This document shows, in pieces, positions 36,675-49,700 of a DNA stretch of 64,000 bases. The stretch is from the NCBI GenBank assembly GCA_024734495.1, contig JALMQS010000099.1, forward strand, positions 95,604,744 through 95,668,743, in the 5' to 3' direction. Under the pieces are notes generated by a model, which had not been told where the DNA came from, did not search any database, and worked only from the letters and a program-made list of their open reading frames with translations. Position 1 is the first letter of the stretch. Every line of letters starts with the position of its first letter. Source of the stretch: Forficula auricularia (taxonomy: Eukaryota > Arthropoda > Insecta > Dermaptera > Forficulidae). A program made the translations under genes and the position numbers.

Positions 36675-37732
36675 AATTAAAATCATTAAATCTCTGAATC
36701 TTTCCGGTGAAATAAAACCTTAATTAAAAGAGTACATAATTATTTCTCAGAATATGTTTGTGTGTGTAGCGGGCGGCCCCCCGGGTTATAAAATTAAAAT
36801 GATCAATAATTTTAAATTTTTAAAATGTAATTCCGTTCGATTCAGAAACATACGATTAAATTAATATGTAGAACAACATCCTCGATTCTCTGACCTATAG
36901 TATAGAATCGGCTGCGATTTTTCTCTATATTTATATATATAATCATGGGATGTGATCTGATAAAACATAATCAATAATTCCCTCAAAAAATTACTTTTCA
37001 CGTAGTAGGGGATTGGCGAATACCCAAAACCTATAAAACACTCACCAATTCTTTTTTCCTATGACTTCTAAAGGAGGGGCCTGTGTTCTTTATTTCCGCA
37101 AATATCTATCATGATTTAAAGGTGTTGGGCTTTCTAGATGGAATAAAAAAGGGTTTTAATTATTAATTTAATCAGCATTTCTATTGACATTTTAACTTAT
37201 TAAAAATCTCACTTATTAAAAAAGATAACGTTTTATTACCTTTAGTTATTTACACTTCTACTATGTTCTATTAGAGCAAGCTTATGAACATATTAATAAA
37301 TATGATTCATTCTTAAGCTCTAATTTTAACTAATTATATATACAAGTCAACAAGATAACTTTTGTTTTACTTGTAAAATAGAAATATTTATGTGTGAATT
37401 TCCTTAAGTAAAAAACCATGTAGAATGGATTTGTAATTCAAATACGTGTTATCTAAAAGCTATGGAGGATTTCCTCAAGCCTTGGATTTTTTTTCTTAAA
37501 TTTATCAACTCTCGGTTGATTTATTATTGAAACGAGAAATCATTCAATTCTTTCTAATCGAACTAAAAAATTTATATGGATTAATTTCAGATAGTACAGA
37601 TTGTCCGAGGGGATAGTGTTTGCCTATAGACCAGGAGGCACACGGGTTTAAGGGAGTTCGGGACAGCTTATTTATCTGGTTGATCTTCGAAAAAATCTTT
37701 TGTATTTCTGCAGAGTGACAACGTCTGCCTAC

Positions 37733-37763
<31 letters not shown>

Positions 37764-40700
37764 AAAAAAATTTTTAATAATGAGGTTAATTTAGAATATA
37801 ATTCTTTGTTTTGATAATATTAATAAAAAGAATATTGAGATAATTTTTTTCTCATTATAAAAACATTTATTTAACACAAAAACGATTTCAAGAAAAAGAT
37901 TTGGAATTCTACACTAGTGCTTTTGTTATATTCTGTTGACTGCAAATAACTTTTTATTTTTTACATTTATGAATAACTAATTAACTAGACTGTCAAATCT
38001 ATTGAAAAATGTATCATTCGATTCATAAAAGTGGAATTATTGATCTGTATAAATTTGTTGAAAATGGTATAATTTGTATAGAAGTTATAGCCCTTTTAAA
38101 AGCTCTCTCCATTTACTTCCATGATAAAAGGACATTTTTTTAATAATTTATTTCTCCGTAATGGGACAGACGATCAACTTCAAATTTCGGAAATAAATAT
38201 TTAATACATCAATGATTCGATGGTAAAAATTTGAGAATTTTCTTATAAAAATGATAATCCCCTTAAGATAGGTTCCCTACAAAAAATTTGACCCGCTATA
38301 ATATGGTCCCTACACTAATTTATACACCCCCACACACATATTTAAACGCATTCATAAAAAGAAAAATATTATTCAAATAGGAAGATTGGTAAATGGGCAT
38401 TGTTCCCGAAGGTCAAACAAAAAAAAGTTAATTGATGAGAATAGTGACAAATAAAAATCATTACATATTTTAATACAAATACAAATACAATCAGAACATA
38501 TGGTTCATAGATGAATGAAAATAACGCTTAGTTGTTTTAAAATACGGCACATATGATAGATAATCTCTTTATAATACAGAGTCACTTTATAAAAATTAAA
38601 CTTCTCATTTAATGTCTCAAAAGACTAATTTCGAAGTGCTACAATTTGTAAAATTTCTAATGTGTTATTTAAAACGTTAGCTATTTTTATTAGAAACTAG
38701 CTATTGGAAAGATCTTGGATCTGTTTGCGACGTAGTATAAGAAGCAGTGATTTTCCCACGAACTATCCTCCATCAAAACATCATAAGTAATCTAATTAAA
38801 ACTAAATAGTAAATAGAATAAATAAAAGCCAGATTTTTTTCTAGATGAATAGCTCATTCATTCGATTTTTTTGTTCAGATTATTAGATCTACAAAGTAGA
38901 TAATACTTATTCTATTTATCTTTTAGGATTTTTAATACCTATCCAAATATTTTCTAAACTTGATTTAAGATTATTTAAAATCAATCAAAAATTAAAGATA
39001 TTTTATCTAATTAATTATAGAATTACAAAATTGATTGATTGGGACGATATGATTTATTTCATCATTTTTTTTTTACTATACGTTATTTAATGATAATTAA
39101 GGTAAAGCCTAATTCAATTTTTCTATTATACACCCATTTATTACGTTATCCAATGCGAAGCATGGGAGAAAGTATTGTTTTTTTTATGATTAGGCGTAAA
39201 AAAAAAAGTTTGAAACAAAAATATTATCATTTTAATATTTTTCCGATACGATAACGCGAGATTGGATGGTGGTAGAAAGTTCGTTTTAATTCCAAAATAT
39301 TTGTATTTGCAATGTGAAAAAGTGAATAAATTTTATTCTTTTAACTTTAGAAAATCCAAATGAAAAACAAACAAACATGCTATCTGTGTGGGAACCGTAT
39401 GAGCTAGAAAACTGAAACTTGGTAGGAAAATGCAGCACAGCTTATCAACAACAAACTTATGTGCCTAATTGAATTTTGTCTTACACCAGAAATAGCTTCC
39501 ATTTGGATAGTATGCGGAGATTACACACTTTATGATTTAATTTTTTTTTTTATTCCTAAATAAGTTGTCCCCTTTTGGAAAATAAGCTAGTTTTTAGTCA
39601 TTTAACTAAACAATGGGGCTTAGAAAAAAATGAAATAAAAATACCCCAAAATAAACCTTATTGTTTCTAAGGAAAATTGCTTAATAAATTGCACAAACGC
39701 CCTAATTTTTACAGTCAATGTGCTGAATTTTTAAAAAGCTTACTTTTTCCCTTCAATATTTTTTATTTATTTATTTATCATTAAGTTATTTATTTATTAT
39801 TTTTTATCATTAAAATCTTTGATTTTTCTCGTATAATTACTATAAATAATATAACAATAATATTTTCAACTTTGAATTTTCAGAATTTTGCTCCCGTACC
39901 CTACCCTAAAGGTGATTATGGGAAATTCCATAGCGGAGATTCTTATTTAGTATTGAATGTAAGTAGATTAACAATTAAAATTGTTATTTTTTTACCTTGT
40001 AAATAAAAATTAATTGAAATATATTGATTTTATATTATATTTATTTTCAGACCAAACAAGACAAAAGAGGTAGAAAATCTTGGGATGTTCATTTCTGGCT
40101 GGGAAAAGAAACGTCACAGGTATTTAAATATATCTATATATATAATAGATTTCAATTATGGTAGTCTGTTGAGGGCTTTAAATGGACATTTTCACGTAAA
40201 CACTCGTAAAGTATTCCAAAAATAAAGATAAATAGGGAGTGTGTCTATTCTAGGAATATCACACGAGAGGAGTTAGAGACGTAGATTCGTAGTATTTCGT
40301 TCAGTTAATAATATTACAATATTGTTATGGATATTAATATTTATATATTCGCAGTAATCTAAAAAATGAGTTCAAAGGTGTGCCAAAAAGAATAAAATAA
40401 TTTATTGTTCGAGTCGAATCTATGACGTGACGTCAGAGATGTGCTTGGACACTTTTATTCCAGTTGAAATATTTTATTTATTTATTTATTAAGATAATAT
40501 TACGGACTAGTAGTCCACTTTCAAAGGAATTTTCAAATGAATATTTCACATTTCATTTTCTGCTATTGTTTTCGGCATCTTCAAATAATTCTTGAAATTT
40601 AGATTAATTACTTTCAAAAAAAAACTCCCTTATATTTTAGAAAAAACGAAACTAATCGGCGCCTGGAGAGAGAAAATATACTAACCGCACACTTTAGGAG

Positions 40701-43700
40701 CATGTCTCTATGGCAGATGCGCTCCGCACCCTATCACTCTACAATGCTTTCTATCTCTTTCTTTTCTCGTTTTATTTCGACTTAGGTATATTAGTATCGC
40801 ACCATAAGAAGTCTCACTTCAAAAAATATATAAATAAAAATTTCACTTTCAAAGAATAAAAAACAAATTTGCAATACCCACAAAAAAGTATTCTTTAGAG
40901 CATAACTACCTTGATCAAAAAGTTTTAGGAATTTATTAAGAAAATCCAAAATACAAATTTATTCATCAAAATTGATATTGTCCCATTCAAACTACTCCCT
41001 ATCGACTGTAGCGCACTTATACCAGCGCTTGTTCCAATCCTCGAAACATTTTTTATACTCGGTTTTCGGTATGGACTACCAGAGCCGTTTTCTATTTTTA
41101 CGATTTTAAAAATGAAATCGTCTTTGTATCAATGAGTTTGTATTAAATTTTGAGTTAAAAACGGCCCGAAAATGTTGAAGAAGTGTTGCTCTATCGGAAA
41201 CAAACTTTTATGTGTGGCCCAAGTTTTCGTGAGTCTATCGAGGATGAGGAACTCAGTCGACATCGAAAACCGACGAAAACGTCGATAAAATCAAAGAAAT
41301 GATGGCCGAAAACTGTAAATTGACCATTGGAGAGATGGCAGCGAACTTGAACATCGCTTATGAATCCGTTCAAGACATTTTGTTTAATGATTTGGCTTTG
41401 AAACGCCAAAAAAGACCGGATTTGTGAGAATTGCGTAACGCCCGGTCGAACAATGCCATCTGCGACTTCTTCCTGTTCAGTCGACTCAAAAAATCGCTCC
41501 GGGGTACGAGTTTTAGCAGCCAAATGGAGATAATGAAAAAATCAAAGACGGCTCTGATGGCCAAACCGAAAACCGAATATAAAAAATATTTTGAGGATTG
41601 GATCAAGCGCTGGCATGAGTGCGTTGCAGTCGATGAGGAGTACTTTGAAGGGGACAATATCGATTTTGATTAATAAATTTCTATTTTTGATTTTCTGAAT
41701 AAATTCCTGAAACTTTTTGATCAAGGGGGTATGTTTTTTTGTTCGTTTTTTTCAAGAAACTGAACTATACCAAACTATCATTTCAATTTGTTTAAATCCA
41801 TCCAGAGCCCTAGTGTTGTTCAATATGGTGGATTGACTTACTTCGACACTTTCTGAAAATAATATGCCATCTCATTCAAGCGTGCACCAATCAATCCTTA
41901 TACGAAGGACACCACCCGATATTAATATAAACAATAAATAAAAATACACTCAACCGTAAACAACCGGAAATTCGCTAGTTAAAATGAATTGAAGCAATTT
42001 TTAAAGAAAAAAAATACTTCCACATTATATTCTATGAATATAAATGTAAAAGTAAAAATTGTTAATATTTTGAAATCATTTTTATAAAATTTTTATAAAT
42101 ATGTGGGAAATTAAGTGTTTAATTTGGTGAATTCTTGATTTCTGTTTTATTAAGAACATGTGTTTGCCACATGTCGGTTTGGGCTTTCTGCCCTTGTGAA
42201 GGCGGCATTCTTTCTTTGTAGTGAGCCTTTTGTGTTCGAGAGGGCTGGCCGGCTGACACTCATATGCATGTGTATAGGTGTACGTGTTTCAGCTGGGAGG
42301 CAGTCGTTGACAAGGCGTCAGTTAGTTGAAAACGAGCCCTGGTCGAAATGACATACTTGTCGATGTGTTAGTTTGTCGATTTGATAGCAAGTGTACGATG
42401 ATAGTTATAAGATGATGTGTATTACGATGTTTTCACGATGACCCCCTAGACACGAATATGTATAAACCCCCTTTTTGTAAATAAATATATATATAAAAAG
42501 AATGAAATCAGTGTGTTATTATTATTTTCACCCCTATGAGCGAAGGGGGTGAAACCCGCCCCCTCCTACAAATATTTCGTCAAAGCTCGAAAGGAAGGGG
42601 GGGGGGTTAGTTTACAAGGCAATTTTATAAACTCTTAGCGAGAAAATGAGGACTTTAAAATAAAACAAACAAGATTATATATTTAATAGGATATAGAAAT
42701 AATCAAAAAAATTAAAAAAAAAAAACTACTACTTTCATTTATTTTAATTTAAAATTATCATGTGTCCGGTTATACTTGATAAAGCTAGTGTATATTTTGA
42801 TTACACTACTCGACAAAAATTAAACAAAAATTCTCCCCGTAAACCTAACAATGGATTCCAGTAGAGCTGAATATCATGCAATTTCCCGATTTTTTACAAC
42901 ACGTCAGAGTTTTGAGATATCGTCAAAACGATGAAAAAAGGCTATTTTGACATATTTTCGGGTCCCATTAAATATTAAACAGCAATATTTGAAATCAAAA
43001 TATTTTGTTGACGTAATAAAAAACAGCTTCCTCTTTGGTTTTCAAATTACCTCTTGTTTTTAGCTCAATTAGAACTCGAGTTATAATTAAAAAACTAAAA
43101 CCTTATGTTTTTATCTATGTTTATTAATCACGTAGTTTTTTAGTTATAACTAGAGTTGTAATTGAGATAAAAACAGGTGGTAATTTGAAAATCAAAGAGG
43201 AAGCTGTTTTCTATTACGTCAACAAAATATTTTGATTTCAAATATTGCTGTTTAATATTTAATGGGACCCTAAAATAGGTCAAATGACATTTTTCGTCGT
43301 TTTGACCGATTATATCTCAAAAACCTGACGTATTGTAAAAAATCGGGAAATTTCAGCTTATAACTACTGGAATCCATTGTTAGGTTTAAGGGGAGAATTT
43401 TTTTTTAATAGTGTTATCAGAAATAAAGACATGCGATTAAAAAACATATACTCACTTTTTACTTTATTTAGGATGAAGCTGGAGCTGCAGCTGTGATGGC
43501 TGTTCAGCTAGATGATGGCCTTGGAGGAGATCCAGTTCAACACCGTGAAGTACAAGAGCATGAATCACAACTCTTTCTTTCTTATTTCAAATCAGGTATT
43601 AATCATCATTTGTGTCTGAAAATAGAATTTAATTCAAGGAGAAAATTAAAATTATTTTAACATATCGTTGATTATAATCATTTCTTATTAATTAAAATCT

Positions 43701-46700
43701 TTGAGTTGTAAACAGTGCCGTAACAACAGCTTTTCCATGGCCTCTGTACAAGGTTTTATTTTGGAGCCAATAATTTTTACTTTCACATTTTTTTGTTTAT
43801 TGTGAAAGCATCGCTGCTTTGGCCTTAACTATAGACATTTCGGTCAATTAAGATCATGGCTATGTATGTAGAATACTGTCTTCCCACATCCCAATTTTCA
43901 TTCCGTTTTTCTCGTAATCATAGTGAGATATTCAAAAAATAATAAAAACTTTTAATTTAAAACATTTTGAAAATATATAGTATATCCTCACAATAAAAAC
44001 CAAACAAACATAAATATACTTGATTTGAGTAGATTTTCGATCAAGTGAAAGACGCTAGCCGATCTAATCTGAGGAAGCCCATAAAATGACGCTTTCCAAT
44101 CGGAAATCGAATAGACAACTCTACAGTACTCTAATAAATTGAGAATATTACATTTGATCATTTTTAATGTCATTTCAGTTTTAGCGTCCCTTTCCATGTA
44201 TGCATCAGATGCACTAGCTCGAAATACAAAAATAATTTATTACTTTTAGGAGTTCGATATGTAGCTGGAGGAGTTGCTTCTGGATTTAAACATGTTGATA
44301 GAGACGCCTTTGAAAAACGGTTATTTCAGATAAAAGGAAAACGCAATATTCGAGTTAAACAAGTGAGTATTTTATTAATTAAACTAAGAGAGTACGGTTT
44401 TGGTTTAGTATACTGAAACATGTACTTAAATTAAAATTAAGGGAATTTTTGTGGTGTTTCACAGAAAAGAAAGATTTACAATTTTTTTTAAAAAAGATTT
44501 AAAAAGTTAAAACATGAAATACCATATTATATACTAGGTTTATTATATAGGGTGTCCAATTTTTCACAGGACCCAACCGGGACATACGACAAAAAAGAAA
44601 CAAAACGACGAAAACTATTAGATTCTTTCATCATATATTTCAGTCCTTATTACAATAAGCTGATGTGGCTATCCACATAACTTTACCACACACCTGGCCC
44701 CTCTCTTATATTTAATACTAGCTGACTCTCTTATATTTAATACCAGCATACGACCCTCCTCCCCCCATTTTGGGTGGTTAGTTTTTGCATTTTTAGTCTT
44801 CTGATTATGTATACAAAATTTGGTTGAGTTTGGTCCAAGGACCTAGATTTTCATTTTTTAACCCCCCTTGCCCATTTGGGCGACTAGTTTTTGTAATTTT
44901 AGTTTTTTTGGGGCCCCACAGATTATGTATACAAAATTTGGTTGAGTTTGGTCCAATATGGGGTCCAACTAACACTTAAATGTATGTAAGAATAGTAGTC
45001 AGCCCGAAAGCTGGTTTTATTCTCTTCAGTTCCACTATTAGCAGAACTAAAGAAGTTTACTAGAGAAGATGAGCTCTGATGTAGATTCTTGTTAATTTCC
45101 TCACTAGGCCAGAAGACCATAGCTAAGTTACATTAATTTTTCAGTGATGAAGTGAGACCTGGTTAGAACATGAAAGCAATAATTTAAAGCCCATACCATT
45201 AAATGTTGTGAATTGTTAGCACTAGGTACACCAGAGTTGGCAATGAACACACTACTTAATTTACCATGCTTCCTAATATAATATAATCAATCAAATAATT
45301 TTTTCTCTATTTGAAAATGATTAAAAGAATAATAATAAATTCATCTTTGAAATTTAATAATAACATTTTTTAAGTTTGAAATCAAAAAATGTCAAAAGGT
45401 AAGGTTTTAATATTCAACGCCTGAGAACGCAACCCACTAATCAGAATATGCCATTTGAATGCATAACCTAGTCTAGCAGGCGGCGCTAGATTTTTTTTAC
45501 CCAATCTGGAGGATACAGTGGTTTTTAAACTACTTCTCTCTTTATATTTCAACAATTCTGCTAACAACATCCATTGCAGAAACGAAAATTGGTTCAATGG
45601 TTTACAATCCATCTGGGAAAGTCAATCTTTACTTTCAATTAAAAATAAACCGGGACACTTAACTCTCCCGAAAGAATTTGTCGGAGACAGAAAGTTAAAA
45701 CCGGGACGTATGCTCACCCTGGTTTATAACAACTTTTTAAATCTTTATTATTTTTTTAAATTTTACATTTCTGTGAAACATCACGAAAACTCCCCTTATT
45801 TTAGTATTTTATTATTTTAAATTATATATATTCTAAATACAATTAAATTTAGGTGGAGCCAAAAGTACAATCCATGAATAAGGGAGACTGTTTCGTTTTG
45901 GATGTTGGACGAGATATCTACGTTTACACAGGAGAGAATAGTAAACGTACCGAAAGGCTTAAGGCAATTAGTGCGGCTAATCAAATTCGTGATCAAGATC
46001 ACTCTGGAAGATCGAGAGTTCATGTTGTTGGTAAGTCATAAACAATTCAATAAAATAACTATCAATTTAATTCTCGAAGCGGTATATTTGATTGGAATCT
46101 CGTGAGTAATAGTTTTTCAAATATTGATTGAGTAAACCTCGGAGTCAAAAAGGCTATTTATTAGTTGATTATTCCGTGAACTATTGAGATATGTCTTAAC
46201 TCTTGGGCGTAAATATTTGTGGTCAAAATATAGCAGGTATTTTCTATTTTATGTAATAATCCTTTTAGTGCTTCCAGTATGATTCAAAAACAAAACGCCA
46301 GAGAATCATAAAGTTGAAATATAATCAATTTTGGTAAATTTGAAAAAATTACACGAATCACTTTATATACGACCATTCTGGGGAGTTTTTTCAATAACAA
46401 GGGAATAGTCCACCAATATTTTATTTTATTTTGATCTAGAACCAACGGCCAACTAACATCGTTATTTAAAGGTTTTGAAAAGTTTATCCCTTCGAGATTA
46501 AAGTTGAGACACTGGACTATCAATCATGTTAATGCGTCAAGCCAGCCATCATAAGAGTATCTGATTCTTTATGCTTATTCATCCGACTTAGTTCCTTATC
46601 AATGCTGATTTTTTTCTAAAATTAAAAACTACACTAAAATGACAGAGTTTCGGATATTGTTGTACAGCCAATTGTGATATAGGGAACTCAGGAGTATTAT

Positions 46701-49700
46701 AAAAAAAAAATTCCAGAATGAGTACACTTCTAAACTAAACAGTGGTATAGATACATAATAGAATCAAAAACATCAAAGACGACAATATCAATATACAGTT
46801 CCGAACTTAAAATATTTATCGGTACAATTCGTAAAATAAATTATTGCATCTCGTCAAATTCTTTAGCAATTTTTTTACTGATTGATTAGTAAACATCACT
46901 TGAATTTGATTATTCTAGATTCTTCAAGTACTGATGCTGAAGTAAAGAAATTTTTTGAAGAACTTGGTTCTGGTTCTCAGAGTCAAGTACCACCTGAATC
47001 TGCAGGAGGAGACGATGAACAGTTTGAAAGAGAAGCAGAGGTATTTTGTTTTATTTATTTATTTCGTATATTTCTGTATTAATTTTTTTTATTATTTTTA
47101 GAATTCGGTGGCATTATATAAAATTAGTGATGAAAGTGGATCAATGAAGATTGAAACTATCGCTCAAAGGCCTTTGCATCAAAATCAACTTAAACAAGAG
47201 GTAAAACTAATTCAATCGAAAGGGGATACCTTTAGGAAAATACTATATATTATTGAAAAGAAAATAAGCTTATTTAAGGATTATACTTAATGAGCAAGAG
47301 GCGACTGTGGGTCAGTGGTTCGAAACTGAGTCTCGGCAGATATTTGCTGTCGCCTCCTCTTAGAAAGCAATGGCAACCTACCAAGAGTATAATTGCCTAG
47401 TAACCTCTCCAAACTAGCCGTTCGGAACCGGCGTTAAAAAGTAGGTCCCGTATATCTGTGTAAAACAACTAAACACACTCAGCACAGGTATATGTGGAGA
47501 GGAGCCAAAACGTCAGGGAGACCTGATATGGCACTTAAAAGAAGAAGAATTAATGAGCTCAAACTAATTTTAATAAAACCTACATGTCATTTATATATGT
47601 AAATTAATTAAAAATTACAAACAAAAATCATTTTCAGGATTGTTTTATTCTTGATACTGTGACTTCCGGGTTATATGTTTGGATTGGAAAAAATTGTAAT
47701 TCTCAAGAAAGATCTGAAGCCATGAAGAAAGCTCAAAATTTCCTTTCGACAAAAGGCTATCCAAGCTGGACCCAGGTAAGAAATTTTTTTTTTTTTGTTT
47801 TAAATTCATATTTTAAATTATTTTTATTTTTATTTTCAGGTCACTAGAGTGATTCAAAAAGGAGAACCTAGCCAATTTAAACAATACTTTTCTGGCTGGA
47901 GAGAAACAGCTGATATGGCTGGTTTAGGAAGATTTGCTCGAGAGGGTTAGTCATTTTGTCAAAAAATACTTGCTAGATGTTATGTTTATTTTGATGCTAT
48001 CCGTCTTGTCAAGCCTTTATTTTTTACCCTTACTAAAATCTAAATAAAAAAATATCTTAATTAACTGATTAATAGCGTTTTCTGTTACTTAAATCCACTG
48101 AACAATGAGCGAGGATGCTGGCCTGCTGATGTCTTCGCAATGGCTAGGTGTTATGTACCTATATTAGATTTCTAAAGCAACCGAAACTTAGTTCACTCTA
48201 AATCGTCCAACGGAAAACGCCATAAGATATTTCTTGTTTTGTTTTTTATCAGCATTTGATTTATATTAGTAATTATGATCTGAATAAAATAAAATAAATA
48301 AATCATCTAATGAACTTTAATACCTTTAATCTAAAGATTTTATGATATCTACTTAATTCAAGAATTAAATGAAAAAATTACATATAGAAATTATATTATT
48401 CTATTGTACCTAAATACTCTGTGATACATTCAATTTTAAGTATATCTTGATATACTTTTTTTGAACTAAAAATTTTTCCCGTTCATTTCCTATGCTTATA
48501 AAAAAATCATTAAATAGGAATATAGATTAAAAGATTTGGTGAAAAATTATGTAAAAACAATATTTTTATAATTTTTATATATATAAAATGTGTAATATTC
48601 AAAAAAAAAAAAAAAATCTTAATAAAATTTTTACCTAACTTTCTTTTTGTAATTGTGTATATTTAATTTCATTTATTTCATGAAATTTTTAATAAATACC
48701 TTATTTATCAAACTAAAGATACTTAAGGTATCTAGTTAGCAAAGCAATTAAAATATTATCATTACTACATTTTTATTATTAATGAATTGATTTAAGAAGC
48801 TTCACAGTTTTCCTCCTAGTTCTTAAGCTATTCAAATGTTTTGCAAATCAACAATATTTTTTGCTGTGTTAAAGCTGAAACCACTCCAATAATTTCCCAG
48901 AAGTTTACTATCGACAAATTGCAGTGTTAATTGATCACGCTGAAAAAAAGAGAATAAAACAAGAAAAAATAAATAAATGTGTTTAAAGATAAATAATAGC
49001 TATTTAGAGTCGATATCGGCTAGTCTGGTTAGGATTAGACTCAGTCTTAATTGGGGGGAGAGAGTGAAAACCTAGGTACGCTCTCTGCAAGTTCTGGTGA
49101 AATTACATTTTTTTGTATCTTGACCTAGGTTAAAAAGTTTAAACTTGGCACAAATGTACAGCTTTTGAGTCCAATTCAAGCTCACTATTACGCTACAAAC
49201 GCCCAAGAGCTCTCCTCCTAATAAAGTTTCAATTTTTTCTGATTTTCTGCATTTTTCTTCTGCAAGTTCGTAAACTCTTTAAATTTAATAAATTTTTTAT
49301 ATTAGAAATACAAACATTTTCGCAATAGAAACAACTTTCTAGAGCTTACTTCTTGAGTTGCCTGGGTATCCGAATACACACAGAAAAGAAGATTATGTTT
49401 GATAATTTTCCTCAAGTTTCAGACATTTCTAAAAAGAATAAGCAAAAAAATTGAAAATTTTTGATAGAATTCAGTAGTCCCGGCTGCCCGCAACGAGCTC
49501 CAATAAAATACACATTTTAGCAGACTATCGAGATCTCCAAAACTGGTGTCACCACTCTATTTATTGTAAAACAAATTCTTGTATATTTTATAACCCAATA
49601 ATATTAAGTATATTATATATTTTTTTTAATTTTGATTTCAAAAATTTATATAAGTATATATTATTGACTATTTAAGGACCCAAGTGTGTGCAAAAGTGAG

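Noticed and set aside
41191..41724. Antisense frames of 60-110 codons
   Set aside because: They mirror the mariner remnant encoded on the plus strand.
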